Shown: positions 26,727 through 36,573, numbered from the stretch's first letter. The stretch is 64,000 nt of DNA from Roseimicrobium sp. ORNL1 (GCF_011044495.1 NZ_CP049143.1:3534001-3598000); one strand, 5' to 3'. Notes: generated by a model from the letters alone, not told the origin. Numbers and translations are program-made.

Positions 26727-27461
26727 TTATCGGCTCGCGATGAGCGACAGCGGCGCCGTCATTTCTCTGCTCGCTTCCACAAGCCTGACCCGGGACCTGC
26801 CTGCCTGAGCCACCCGATACTCGTAGCTGATGGAGACCATCAGGATGCGGTCGCCCGTGTAGAGGGGCCCCTTGAAACCACTGAGCAGGGGCTGGGCGAT
26901 TTCGCTGTTCTTGTATCGCTCGAAGAGGAAGCATGGGTACACGTGATCGCTCTTCGGCTGCTCGCGGCTCTTCTCGAACACGAATCGTTCCCGCCCGTCC
27001 TCGTGGGAATGGTTGAGCAGGCGCATGAACGTCCCGCCTTGAGAGGCATCGCGGACTTCCGTCACGCTATTCAGCGGGGCGTGCACGAAGCTCGCCAGCG
27101 TGTCGTAGTCCAGGGCCTCCTCGGCGTCGAGATTCTTGCCGGTCTTACCCCAGTCATTGGACATGATCCACTTGCCGCCCCGCTTCTTGGCGAAAGCCAG
27201 TTCGTCGTCCACCTTGATCCGCTCCACCTCAGGATACTGGTCATACTGGAACTTCAGCGCCTTCCCCTCCGGAGTGGTGATGCTCACGTGGGCAACCAGA
27301 TGGTGTTGTGCCGCCAGATCACGGGAGTACTTGAGCGCTCCCGCCACGAAGTCCCCATGGTACTCCTCCCCGGCTCCCACCGAAAACGGAGAGGCGAGCA
27401 GGGTGGCAGCGACACAGGCAAAAGCGGTGACACGTGAAGAGGCGGCAGCAAACGGATTCAT
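26727..27461 (-). CDS. secreted protein of unknown family
   Basis: A 244-residue protein with an N-terminal signal peptide (hydrophobic 12-28, ending SVGAG). The mature part is mixed alpha/beta with KFQYDQYPEVERIKVDDELAFAK and a C-terminal strand-rich end VSISYEYRVAQAG. I do not recognise the family. The ATG at 27461 is preferred over 27479. It is divergent from the ABC transporter genes. Confidence 0.65.
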   Translation of the reverse strand: MNPFAAASSRVTAFACVAATLLASPFSVGAGEEYHGDFVAGALKYSRDLAAQHHLVAHVSITTPEGKALKFQYDQYPEVERIKVDDELAFAKKRGGKWIMSNDWGKTGKNLDAEEALDYDTLASFVHAPLNSVTEVRDASQGGTFMRLLNHSHEDGRERFVFEKSREQPKSDHVYPCFLFERYKNSEIAQPLLSGFKGPLYTGDRILMVSISYEYRVAQAGRSRVRLVEASREMTAPLSLIASR

Positions 27462-27744
27462 GGTTGATGCAGACTGCATGTCAGCATCACGGATGGCTGT
27501 GACGAAACCGTTTCGGCCGACGTTTTTGTCTGACGCTTTTGGCTCGGGATCGGAATCGTCTCCCCGGCAGCAATCATCGGATCACTGAAGTGGTAAATGC
27601 CTCATCAAAACTGCGATTCGTCTGCACGTCGATGCGTAACCAGTAACCAGCATGCTGGCGCTTGTTCGACGCCGACCTCTGTCCCATTATCCTTCCACCC
27701 ATCCCAGACCGCCGCACCGTCCTACCGATCACCGTCGCACCGCT

Positions 27745-28428
27745 ATGCCACTCCTCGAACTCCGCCATGTGTCCAAGTCCTATGTCGAGCCCGCTGCAGG
27801 AGCCACGGTGCCGGTGCTGAAGGACATCAGCTTCACCCTTGAGAAAGGGGAGTCGGTGGCCATCGTCGGCCCCTCGGGGTGCGGCAAGAGCACCTTGCTC
27901 AACATTCTGGGTACCCTCGATGAGCCGGATGGTGGCGAGTACCTTTTTAACGGAGAATCGTTAAAAGGGGCGTCGGCAGAAAAGCTTAGTCAACTCCGCA
28001 GCCAGCATATCGGTTTCATCTTCCAGCTCCACCACCTCCTACCGCAGTGCACGGTGTTGGAGAATGTCCTTCTCCCGACCCTTGCGTTGAAACCTGCGCC
28101 GGATCCCAAGGTGGTCCGTGACCGGGCGATGGAGCTGCTTTCCAAAGTCGGACTGGAGCCGCGGGCCGGCTATCGGCCAGCCCAGCTCTCCGGCGGCGAG
28201 CGCCAGCGAGTGGCGGTGGTACGTGCGCTGATCAACTCGCCGCACCTCATCCTCGCCGACGAGCCGACGGGGGCGCTTGATGAGGAAAATGCCGATACTT
28301 TGACCAAGTTGATGATCAATTTGGTGGAGAATATCGGCATATCTTTAGTGCTAGTGACGCACCAACTCACTCAGGCCGAGCGCATGAAGCGAGTTCTCAA
28401 ACTTCACACCGGCAATCTGGTGTCCTAA
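27745..28428 (+). CDS. ABC transporter ATP-binding protein, LolD/MacB type
   Basis: A 227-residue nucleotide-binding subunit. Walker A GPSGCGKST is at 42-50, Q-loop Gln94, signature LSGGE at 148-152, Walker B LILADE at 168-173, and the H-loop near VTHQ at about 205. Sequence and neighbour place it in the MacB/LolD group that drives mechanotransmission-type ABC exporters or lipoprotein extraction. It lies 18 bases before the permease gene. Start at ATG 27745, since the earlier frame runs into the divergent promoter region. Confidence 0.93.
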   Translation: MPLLELRHVSKSYVEPAAGATVPVLKDISFTLEKGESVAIVGPSGCGKSTLLNILGTLDEPDGGEYLFNGESLKGASAEKLSQLRSQHIGFIFQLHHLLPQCTVLENVLLPTLALKPAPDPKVVRDRAMELLSKVGLEPRAGYRPAQLSGGERQRVAVVRALINSPHLILADEPTGALDEENADTLTKLMINLVENIGISLVLVTHQLTQAERMKRVLKLHTGNLVS

Positions 28429-28446
28429 GCAGAACCACAAGTTCTT

Positions 28447-31400
28447 ATGAACAGCACTTCTCTGATTCTGCAGAGCGCCCGGCACTACTGGAAGAGCCAC
28501 CTCGGCCTGCTCTTCGGCGCGTTTCTGGCCTCCGCCATCCTCAGCGGCTCGCTCGTGGTGGGCGATTCAGTTCGCGCCAGCCTGCGTAAGGCGGCAGCCC
28601 AGCGGCTGGGAAACATCCAGTCTGGCATGCTCGGCGGTGACCGGTGGTTCACTGAAGAGCTGGCCCGAAAGGACGGAGCAGCTCCGGTCATCATTCTCAA
28701 CGCCTCGGTCAGCGAATCCTCGGGCAAGGCTCGCGTAAACGCCGTTCAAGTACTTGGCGTGGATGCTGAGTTCTGGAAGCTGAGTCCCAGTGGTCGCCAG
28801 GTTTTTCCGGAGAAGTCAGAAAAATCCTCCCCGTTGGCGGTCAATGAATCTCTGGCCCGGAAGCTCGGAGTGAAGGTGGGAGACACGGTCGTGGTGCGCA
28901 TGGAGCGCCCCAGCGCGATCTCCAAGGACGCTCCGCTCTCCGGCAGCACGAATGATGAGACTACCCTACGGCGGACGGTGACAGCGGTGGTTCCTGCGGA
29001 GGACTTTGGACATTTCCAACTCACCGCTTCGCAGACGGGGAATGACACGCTTTTCCTGCCACTCGCCGAACTTCAGGCGGAACTGGAGAAGGCCGGACGG
29101 GTGAATGCTTGGTTCCAACCCTTGCTTTATGAAGCCATCGAACACCCGACCCTCGGAGGGGAGACGCTTGAGGACTTTGCCCTCAAGCTCACCAAAGTGG
29201 ATGGAGCCGTTCCAGAATGGGAACTCAGCACCGACCGTGTGTTCCTCGATGAGGTGATCGCGGAGAAGGTGCTGAAGGCCCGGCCGGGTGCCTACGGAGT
29301 GCTCACTTATTTGGTGAACGGGCTCTCTTCACAGAAATCCAAGGAGCGTACGCCCTATTCCATGGTCACTGCCATTCCTGCCGAGCGCTTCTCGGCGCTT
29401 GGTGTCAACCTGTCGGCGAACCATGCTGGTTCTGCCGAGAGACCTGCTGCCGTGAGCCAGTGGCTCGCAGAAGATCTCAACCTCGCGCTCGGCGATACCT
29501 TCGAGCTGCGGTACTTCAGCGTGGGGCTCGGCAGGGAACTGCAGGAACGCAACGCCTCCTTCACCGTCCGGGGTATCATCCCCATGGACCAGCCAGCACT
29601 CAACAAGAGCTGGACCCCGAACTTTCCCGGCGTCTCAGACGTGGACAACTGCCGTGACTGGCAGCCTGGCATTCCGGTAAAGCTGGATGCTATTCGGGAC
29701 AAGGACGAGAAATACTGGGACGACTTCCATGGGACCCCCAAGGCATTTATCCCGTTGAATGTGGGAAAAGAACTTTGGGGCAATCGATTCGGAAATCTGA
29801 CCTCGATCCGCTTCCCTCATAAGGGTGAAGACGAGAAATCATTACGGGCAGAGCTTGTTAAGTTACTCCAACTCTCTGACATAGGCCTTGTTGTGCGAGA
29901 CTTTAAATCCGAGGCCAACGCAGCCGCCAAGGGCAGTGTGGACTTTGGTGGTCTTTTTGTCGGCCTAAGCATGTTTTTGATAGCCTCGGCGCTTATTTTT
30001 AGTGCCTTACTTTTCCTTTTCACGCTTGAAAAGCGCGTGCCTCAGGTTGGCCTGCTGCTGGCCATTGGCTGGACCCCCAAGCAAGTCCGCCTCACCCTTT
30101 TGGGCGAGGCAGGCATTATTGCGCTGGTCGGAACCGCCCTTGGACTGCTAGGTGGGGTGGCCTACACCAAGCTCGCGCTGGCGGGACTGAACAGCGTGTG
30201 GAGCGGTGCCACGGTGGGCATGAAACTCATCTACGATGGCCAACCTGACACGCTCGCCATCGCGTTTGTTTCCAGCATCCTTGCCAGCATGGGCATCCTC
30301 TGGCTGGCTAGCCGACGCCTGCTCAAGACCTCCGCCCGCGAACTCCTTGCGGGAGAAGTCGCGGAGCCTCCTGCAAAATCCGGAAAAAAGCGACACGCTA
30401 TCGGAGCTTCCACGCCTGCCCCCAAGACTGGTTTCTTTGGTGCCTACTGGTCTCCCATCCTGTGCGTTGTCCTGGCGATGGGCCTGTCGTTCGCTGGTGG
30501 CTCCGCGGGGAGTCCAGAAGCCGTGGCGGGCATGTTCTTCGGCGCAGGATTCCTGTTGCTGCTGGCGGGGCTGTTGGTGGCCCGCCGGTGGCTCATGAGT
30601 CTGGAACCCGACGGCTCGACTGGCGCGCACTCCGTGGCCAGCTCTTTGGGCGCGATTGGCCTCCGTAATGTCACCCGCCGTCGCGGACGGTCGCTTTCGG
30701 TCATCGGGATGATGGCAGGTGGGGTGTTTCTCGTCATCGCCGTGAATGCCTTCCGCCTTTCGGCGAACAATGACCCGGCCCGCCGGGACACGGGGACGGG
30801 TGGCTTTGCCCTGCTTGGGGAGAGCACGCTCCCGATCTATGAGGACCTCAACTCCGAGCCCGCCTGGGACACCTTCGCCCTGGACGAGAAGCTCATGAAG
30901 AAGGTGAGCGTCGTGCCCTTCCGCATCCGTGAGGGAGATGACGCGAGCTGCTTGAACCTCAACCGCGCCCAGAACCCGGTCATTTCAGCGGTGAATCCGG
31001 CACGTCTCGCCGGCGCTGATGGACAGAAGGATCGCTTTGCTTTCGCGTCTGGTTCGTGGTCGTTCATCGCGGGCAAGGCGGCGGAGAACGAGCCTATCCC
31101 GGCTATTGCCGACCAGGCCACCGCACTCTGGGGCCTGGGCAAGGGAGTGGGGGACACGCTGGCCTATACGGACGCTGCCGGAAAAACGTTCCACGTGAAA
31201 CTCGTGGCCCTGCTCGCGGGCAGTGTGCTGCAGGGGAAGCTCATCATCAGTGAGGAGAACTTCCTTGCGCGTTATCCTGACGCGGCGGGTTACCGGTTCT
31301 TCCTCATCGATGCTCCTGTTGACTCTGCCACTGCTATCAGCGGCCAGCTCACGAAGCAGGTGCAGACACGAGGCCTCGCCATCGAGCCTGCGGCGGATCG

Positions 31401-31809
31401 ACTCGCGGCTTTCCAGGCAGTGCAGAATACCTACATCGGCATCTTCACGGTGCTGGGTGGGCTGGGAGTTCTGCTGGGCACCGCTGGTCTCGGTGTGCTG
31501 GCGGCGCGGAACATCCTGGAACGGAAAGGCGAATTCGGCCTCATGCAGGCACTGGGTTTCCTACCGGCGAGACTCCGCGCCATGGTGCTCAGCGAGCATG
31601 CCGCGTTGCTGGCTGCGGGATTGATTCTCGGCCTTGTAAGCGCCGCGCTCACGGTGTGGCCGAACGTGAAGCAGTCCGGCGGCGCGCTGCCCGTGGGCTT
31701 CCTCCTGTGGCTCAATCTTGGCATCCTCGCCTTCGGCGTAGCCGTGTGCTGGCTGGCCGCGAGATTGGCCTTGAGTGGCCGACTGCTGGATGCGGTGAGG
31801 CGGGAGTAG
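28447..31809 (+). CDS. FtsX/MacB-type ABC transporter permease
   Basis: A 1120-residue permease, larger than the 400-residue LolC/E. It has an N-terminal membrane helix near 18-40, a large extracytoplasmic MacB-PCD-like region to about 480, an FtsX transmembrane block (about 490-640), a second soluble block, and a final set of three to four helices near 990-1110, including the FtsX-type GEFGLMQALGFLPARLR loop. Two FtsX blocks in one chain make it a fused pair like those that pair with a single LolD-like ATPase. It forms a complex with the preceding gene product. The exported substrate is not predictable. Confidence 0.92.
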   Translation: MNSTSLILQSARHYWKSHLGLLFGAFLASAILSGSLVVGDSVRASLRKAAAQRLGNIQSGMLGGDRWFTEELARKDGAAPVIILNASVSESSGKARVNAVQVLGVDAEFWKLSPSGRQVFPEKSEKSSPLAVNESLARKLGVKVGDTVVVRMERPSAISKDAPLSGSTNDETTLRRTVTAVVPAEDFGHFQLTASQTGNDTLFLPLAELQAELEKAGRVNAWFQPLLYEAIEHPTLGGETLEDFALKLTKVDGAVPEWELSTDRVFLDEVIAEKVLKARPGAYGVLTYLVNGLSSQKSKERTPYSMVTAIPAERFSALGVNLSANHAGSAERPAAVSQWLAEDLNLALGDTFELRYFSVGLGRELQERNASFTVRGIIPMDQPALNKSWTPNFPGVSDVDNCRDWQPGIPVKLDAIRDKDEKYWDDFHGTPKAFIPLNVGKELWGNRFGNLTSIRFPHKGEDEKSLRAELVKLLQLSDIGLVVRDFKSEANAAAKGSVDFGGLFVGLSMFLIASALIFSALLFLFTLEKRVPQVGLLLAIGWTPKQVRLTLLGEAGIIALVGTALGLLGGVAYTKLALAGLNSVWSGATVGMKLIYDGQPDTLAIAFVSSILASMGILWLASRRLLKTSARELLAGEVAEPPAKSGKKRHAIGASTPAPKTGFFGAYWSPILCVVLAMGLSFAGGSAGSPEAVAGMFFGAGFLLLLAGLLVARRWLMSLEPDGSTGAHSVASSLGAIGLRNVTRRRGRSLSVIGMMAGGVFLVIAVNAFRLSANNDPARRDTGTGGFALLGESTLPIYEDLNSEPAWDTFALDEKLMKKVSVVPFRIREGDDASCLNLNRAQNPVISAVNPARLAGADGQKDRFAFASGSWSFIAGKAAENEPIPAIADQATALWGLGKGVGDTLAYTDAAGKTFHVKLVALLAGSVLQGKLIISEENFLARYPDAAGYRFFLIDAPVDSATAISGQLTKQVQTRGLAIEPAADRLAAFQAVQNTYIGIFTVLGGLGVLLGTAGLGVLAARNILERKGEFGLMQALGFLPARLRAMVLSEHAALLAAGLILGLVSAALTVWPNVKQSGGALPVGFLLWLNLGILAFGVAVCWLAARLALSGRLLDAVRRE

Positions 31810-31948
31810 GAAGGGGGCTAGATGTCTGTGAAGCCGGGGGACGGAATCAGGACCGGGTTCAAAAGAAACAAGCTCCTGCAACAGGGCGAAAGTGCAGGTG
31901 TCATTGACCATTCGAACTGCCGTTTCGTTTCCCAGGCACCTTGTCCGT

Positions 31949-33106
31949 CTAGCGCTTGAGCCGGACGTGCTTTGTCGCAGGCCCTGCTTCGATTCTCCCT
32001 CTCCCGGCGATATTTCGGGGTGTGGACACCAACGTGTCCGGGTCAAGCGAGGTCACCGTAGCTGAAATCTCACGGCTGCCGGTGCTGTACCAAGTAAAGG
32101 TGCGAGTTCCTTCATCCCATGTACCTTCTCTTCTGGTCTTGACTTCCGATTTGCCAGGTTGAGTTCCGGGAGGCGTGGCGGCACCCTGCGCAATAGTCAC
32201 CGACTGGAAGAGCTTGGATTTTCTGTCAAAGCTCATCACTGAAGTAATGCCCATGTTTGGTTGCGCCGTAAAGGCCCCTGGTTTCCCTCGTGGCTCAGTC
32301 GAACTGATGGTGTCGCTTCTGACATGCTTTCCGTCTGCGGACCAGCGTTTCAAAATCCTGACTGTGGGGGCGCCTTCAACGCTCCAGACGCCGACCAGCA
32401 AGTCCATGGCTTTTTCCTCGGGATTTTGTGGCACGAACGAATCAGACGCGCTCCTCGGCGCAGGAATTCCAACATCACCGTTTACGGGAATCGGAATCCC
32501 AGAGGTGAGATGCTCTGGGACCTTGCGATGGTGCATCAGATAGTAAACATGCGGGAACTGATATGTCTGCCCCTCTTCGAGGTGGTTAAGAAAGCGCTTC
32601 GAGTCTTCGGAAGGCGCGAGATCCACGACTGTGATGGGAATGTCATGATCCCTGGCGAGACTCAGGCAAGCCAGTTCGGTTCCATCCTCGTATGTGACCA
32701 GTTCGCGTCTGATGACTGTGCCGCGAAAAGGGCCAAGGTTTTCAATGGCAATAAGCAGGAAGTTTGCTTTTGCGGCCTCGTCTACGGCCGAGGGAAAATT
32801 TCGGAATTCATTTGTATTGATTGTATTGAGATAGGCGACGACTCGTTGCTCGGCGGGGGTGGCAGCGGAGCTAAAATATCTCCTGGTGGATCCATCCGCG
32901 AGTTCAAGCGTCATTCCAACGACCACCGACCCATCGAATTTTTTGTAGGAGGTGCTTTTGACCAGCCTCGCTGAGAACGGAGGCTGTGACGCGAGCGATT
33001 GAATTTTTAGGACAGAACCGCGAGCGGGTTCCTCCGCCGATAGTGTGGGCGATGTGGGAATCAGAGCGAAAACGCCAACCACAAAGGCGAAGGACAACAG
33101 TTTCAT
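31949..33106 (-). CDS. secreted protein of unknown function
   Basis: A 385-residue protein with a signal peptide (MKLLSFAFVVGVFALIP, cleavage probably after LSA near 24). The mature part alternates beta strands. The C-terminal 150 residues (EKAMDLLVGVWSVEG onward, with RILKRWSADGKHVRSDT and TFTWYSTG) resemble the short beta-barrel lipocalin-like domains often found in Verrucomicrobia secreted proteins. Middle motifs include RREL and HHRKVPEHL. No catalytic signature is seen. It ends tail-to-tail with the ABC permease gene, 139 bases apart, with no strong terminator between. Confidence 0.7.
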   Translation of the reverse strand: MKLLSFAFVVGVFALIPTSPTLSAEEPARGSVLKIQSLASQPPFSARLVKSTSYKKFDGSVVVGMTLELADGSTRRYFSSAATPAEQRVVAYLNTINTNEFRNFPSAVDEAAKANFLLIAIENLGPFRGTVIRRELVTYEDGTELACLSLARDHDIPITVVDLAPSEDSKRFLNHLEEGQTYQFPHVYYLMHHRKVPEHLTSGIPIPVNGDVGIPAPRSASDSFVPQNPEEKAMDLLVGVWSVEGAPTVRILKRWSADGKHVRSDTISSTEPRGKPGAFTAQPNMGITSVMSFDRKSKLFQSVTIAQGAATPPGTQPGKSEVKTRREGTWDEGTRTFTWYSTGSREISATVTSLDPDTLVSTPRNIAGRGRIEAGPATKHVRLKR

Positions 33107-33208
33107 TCAATACAAGCTGGGCTGCGATAGCTGAGGCGTTTTACCATGAAGCATCCGTAATGGCAAATCTCCTTGGGACACTCCCAGGTGACCGAAAGGT
33201 CCATTTGC

Positions 33209-36067
33209 TCACTGCGTAATCCGCGGAAACGACACCCGCTCAACCGGATCAAACGAACCCTCGATCGGCTCTACAGGCTGCGCTTCCACCTTCCGTTTCC
33301 CGGCCTCGACCTCGGCCACTTGCGTCAGGATATGAGCGGCAATGGGGGCGGAGCTCGTGCCACCGCTCTTGCCGCCCTGCACCAGCACGCAGATGGCCCA
33401 CTTCGGTTTCTCCATGGGAGCGTAGGCGATGAACAGGGTGTGATTGTCTTTCAGGGCCACACCATTGGCGAGGCGCCAGTTTTGAGCCGTACCGGTCCTG
33501 CCGACGATGGGCAGGTCCGGCACCTTCGCACCCAGCGCATATCCTTCGGTCACTCCGGCCCGCATGGCGGAGCGCAGTGCCTCCAGACCTGTATCCGTGA
33601 GCCCCTGATCCCGAAGATTGCCCACAAGCTTGCGGGGGCGTTTTTCCTCGTGTGAGACGTCTCCGCCCGGCGCCACGCGATCCACCAACCGTGGACGCCA
33701 GACCAACCCTCCGTTGGCCACGGGAACCATGAGGGAAGCAAGCTGCAGGGGACTGACCTGAAGCGCGCCCTGGCCAATGGACATGTTCGCCACGGTGGCC
33801 TCCGTGTACGGCGCACCAGGCCGCTGCTTTTCCCACCAGGCCCGGTTTGGGAAAATGCCCCGATCGTTTTCCGGTAACTCAATGGCCACATCTTGACCGA
33901 TGCCGAGCAGTGCGACGATGGAGTCGAATTTCTCGGGGCGGATCGCATTCCCCAGATTGTAGAAGTAGGGATTACAGCTCTCCTGCATCCCTTTTCGCAG
34001 ATCCATAGGGCCATGCATGCCGTCCTTCTGGCCAATCCAGCACTGCATGAACTTGGTGCCAAAGGTCGAGCCTCCCACGCAGGTATGCTGAAAACCTTCC
34101 TTCCCATCGCAGATGCCGGCGAGTGAAGTGGCCACGAGGAAGGTGGCACCGGGTACGATGCTCCGCACGGCACGATTCAGCATCGGGAGGGTGGTGGCCT
34201 TGCTGTACTTTTTGAACTTCTCTTTGCTGATGGCGGGAATGTACTCATTCGGATCGAAGGATGGCGCGGAAGCCATCGCAAGGACATCACCGCTCTGCAC
34301 ATCCAGAAGCACCACCGCACCTCTTCCAATGGCCGGGTCACCGTCCCGCAGGGCTCTCTCGGCGATGTACTGATGCCGCACATCGAGGGTAAGGTAGACG
34401 TCCGAACCACGCGCTGCCGGTTTCGTGGTGTCATCCTCTGCGATTTGAGGTTCCAGGAGGGCCTGCATGGACCCTTCTACACCACTGGAGTTAGCCGCGA
34501 TCCCCAAGGTGTGCGCAGCCAGCGCTTTGTACGGATAGCGGCGCAGCATGACGGTGTGAATATCCATGCCCGGCACGCTCGATTTCACCGATGCTGCCTC
34601 CCTGAGCTGATCTTCCGGCAGTTCCTTGGCGTAGGCGAAGGGCCTTCCGCCCCGATGCTCCCGGTAGTGGCTACGCATGGCTTCCGCGTCGAGTTCGCGG
34701 GGCAGCTTGTGCTCTTCCAGAACAGGGAGCACCAATTGCTGGAAGAGGTAGACGATGTCCGGCTCCTGCACGTCCCCGATGGTTCCATCGGCCTTCGATC
34801 TTGTATAGGTGACGAGCGGCACCTCGCGCCCCGGCTTGGCTCGCCAGGCGTCCACCACCTTTTCCAGGTTGAAGATGATCTGCCGATCCGGCCGGTCAGT
34901 CACGGCGAGCAGCACGCCATTGCGATCGCGGATGGAACCCCGTGGGCCATGTGCAGCGTTCTCCTGAGCTTGCAAAGGCCGTGCTGCATCAGGTGCTCCC
35001 ATGAAGAGTAACATCAGCGCGAGAGTAATAATGCCCGAGACGGGGCGAAGGGCGATTGCGCTGGATGATGCCGCTCCGGGGCGAATCAAGCGCTCGATGC
35101 GCTGGCGCAGACCACCCGCCGCCCCAGCCGCCATGGCGAGACGCGGAGTATCTTCTGAAAACAGCGTGGCACTCTCCGCAAGCCGGACCAGAGCCTGCGC
35201 ATACGTCCGGGCATCACCCGTGACCCGCACCGCAATATCATCACAGGCATGTTCCCGCTCGCGCCGGATCTGCCGGCCGATCCACCACACCGCGGGATGG
35301 TAAAACAACAGCGTCTCCACGGCGGACTGGAGTAGATTCATCAAGTAATCATGCCGGCGCAGGTGCGCGAACTCATGCGCCAGGATCATTTCGATTTCCC
35401 GTGCAGAGAATCCGGTGGCCATCGAGGCGGGGAGGAGCACGATGGGACGCAGCCAACCAAAGGAGATCGCTCCCGTGACACGTGCGGACCAGCACACGCG
35501 GATGGAGGAGGGGAGTTTCATCTGGCGGGCCAACCGCGACGCAGTGCTCGCAAGTTCGCCCGTGAGTGTGGTGGTGGCCCGATGCCGCAAGCGCTGCAAC
35601 CCGATCCAGCCCATGAGGTGCCAGAGGCTCAGTAGCGACATACCCGTAAGCCAGAGCAGAATGGTCCAGCTTTGCCAGGAGATGGTGGCTTCCGTCCTGG
35701 GTGTGGCCGTGGATTGCTGGACGGTCGACGAGATGGATGAGGTGACTCGCGAAGCGTCAGGAGTTCTGGGTGATTGAAGCCCCTGCTCAAAAGAAGGTGC
35801 CCCCGCTGCCTGCGGCCACGGTGCGCGGACTACGTCACTCTTCCCTTCGTTGACCTGCCAGAACGTCACGAGTGGCCAAGCGATGAGTACGAGCATTCCC
35901 ACGCAGGACACGATGTAGCGCGCCTGGGCCGTGGAGCGTCGCATTTGACGTAGTAGGAAGGCAAGCACAACGGCCACCACGGCGCCCTGCCACAGGGAAT
36001 GAGCCAGCACGAGCGAGATGGCGTGGACGACCTCTGATTGCGTCAACTGATCCAGGAAAGCGTTCAT
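33209..36067 (-). CDS. M56 sensor metalloprotease fused to a catalytically dead PBP2-like transpeptidase
   Basis: A 952-residue fusion. The N-terminal half (1-360) is a BlaR1/MecR1-type M56 protease with four or so membrane helices. The zinc motif HEFAH is at 231-235 and a REREHACDD segment at 270-277. The C-terminal half (about 370-940) is a PBP2-type penicillin-binding domain: pedestal GPRGSIRDRNGVLLA at 373-387, transpeptidase from 550. The catalytic SxxK is replaced by ATFL at 641-644 (Ala641 for Ser, Leu644 for Lys). SCN (697-699) is kept and the KTGT motif reads RTGT at 857-860. So it should not acylate beta-lactams or crosslink wall. It overlaps the BlaI gene by ATGA and is probably a sensor. 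Confidence 0.93.
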   Translation of the reverse strand: MNAFLDQLTQSEVVHAISLVLAHSLWQGAVVAVVLAFLLRQMRRSTAQARYIVSCVGMLVLIAWPLVTFWQVNEGKSDVVRAPWPQAAGAPSFEQGLQSPRTPDASRVTSSISSTVQQSTATPRTEATISWQSWTILLWLTGMSLLSLWHLMGWIGLQRLRHRATTTLTGELASTASRLARQMKLPSSIRVCWSARVTGAISFGWLRPIVLLPASMATGFSAREIEMILAHEFAHLRRHDYLMNLLQSAVETLLFYHPAVWWIGRQIRREREHACDDIAVRVTGDARTYAQALVRLAESATLFSEDTPRLAMAAGAAGGLRQRIERLIRPGAASSSAIALRPVSGIITLALMLLFMGAPDAARPLQAQENAAHGPRGSIRDRNGVLLAVTDRPDRQIIFNLEKVVDAWRAKPGREVPLVTYTRSKADGTIGDVQEPDIVYLFQQLVLPVLEEHKLPRELDAEAMRSHYREHRGGRPFAYAKELPEDQLREAASVKSSVPGMDIHTVMLRRYPYKALAAHTLGIAANSSGVEGSMQALLEPQIAEDDTTKPAARGSDVYLTLDVRHQYIAERALRDGDPAIGRGAVVLLDVQSGDVLAMASAPSFDPNEYIPAISKEKFKKYSKATTLPMLNRAVRSIVPGATFLVATSLAGICDGKEGFQHTCVGGSTFGTKFMQCWIGQKDGMHGPMDLRKGMQESCNPYFYNLGNAIRPEKFDSIVALLGIGQDVAIELPENDRGIFPNRAWWEKQRPGAPYTEATVANMSIGQGALQVSPLQLASLMVPVANGGLVWRPRLVDRVAPGGDVSHEEKRPRKLVGNLRDQGLTDTGLEALRSAMRAGVTEGYALGAKVPDLPIVGRTGTAQNWRLANGVALKDNHTLFIAYAPMEKPKWAICVLVQGGKSGGTSSAPIAAHILTQVAEVEAGKRKVEAQPVEPIEGSFDPVERVSFPRITQ

Positions 36068-36477
36068 GGCTTGGGCTTGGGCTTGGTTTTTGACTTGTCG
36101 GTGTCGAGCTCATCCAGCATGCGGCGAATCTCCCGCAACTCCTCGGTGCTGGCCTTCTTCGACCCGAGAGCGTGCATCACAAGACCGCTCACGGAGCCTG
36201 AGAAGACCTTGTCCAGCAGGTCACCCACCAGGCGGCGTTGCATCTTTTCCGCCGGAGTGGCGGCGGTGTAGACGTGGGTCTTGCCCGAGTCATCGCGGGC
36301 CACCAGCTTCTTCTCCAGCATGATCTGGAGGAATTTCAGCACCGTGGTGTAGCCCATGTCGCGCTCGCCGGTGAGCGAGTCCATCACTTCCCGTACCGTG
36401 CTGGGCCCGCGCTCCCACAAGACGCGCAAGATGACGAGTTCGGATGGGGTCGGTTTTTGCGATGCATTTTCCGGCAT
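36064..36477 (-). CDS. BlaI/MecI/CopY family transcriptional repressor
   Basis: A 137-residue winged-helix repressor. Helix-turn-helix residues about 10-60 include PTPSELVILRVLWERGPSTVREV and MGYTTVLKFLQIML, the BlaI signature. A dimerisation helix follows to about 120 and the tail is Lys/Pro-rich. Repressors of this family are cleaved or released when a paired M56 sensor is activated. The stop overlaps the ATG of the M56-fusion gene (ATGA, 36064-36067), so the pair is one operon. Two matching palindromes lie upstream, overlapping the promoter, so the protein probably represses its own operon. Confidence 0.95.
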   Translation of the reverse strand: MPENASQKPTPSELVILRVLWERGPSTVREVMDSLTGERDMGYTTVLKFLQIMLEKKLVARDDSGKTHVYTAATPAEKMQRRLVGDLLDKVFSGSVSGLVMHALGSKKASTEELREIRRMLDELDTDKSKTKPKPKP

Positions 36478-36483
36478 GGGCGG

Positions 36484-36513
36484 ATTATCTACGAAAGTGT
36501 TCGTGGTTGTAAA
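36484..36513 (-). promoter_or_regulatory. predicted sigma70-type promoter of the BlaI operon
   Basis: On the minus strand, TTTACA (36508-36513) and GATAAT (36484-36489) sit 18 bases apart, each one mismatch from consensus. The ATG follows the -10 box after only six bases, so the transcript would start at or next to the start codon and be leaderless. Confidence 0.65.
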
Positions 36514-36526
36514 CGAAAATCTTCGT
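36491..36526. promoter_or_regulatory. tandem BlaI-type operators ACGAA-N4-TTCGT
   Basis: Two identical-architecture dyads, ACGAA-N4-TTCGT, at 36491-36504 and 36513-36526. Their starts are 22 bases apart, about two helical turns. The first lies inside the promoter spacer and the second abuts the -35 box, which is where a repressor would block polymerase. Confidence 0.75.
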
Positions 36527-36573
36527 AGAGCGGGAAGTGGGTTGGGAACCGCCTGTGCCAGAAGTGCGTGACG

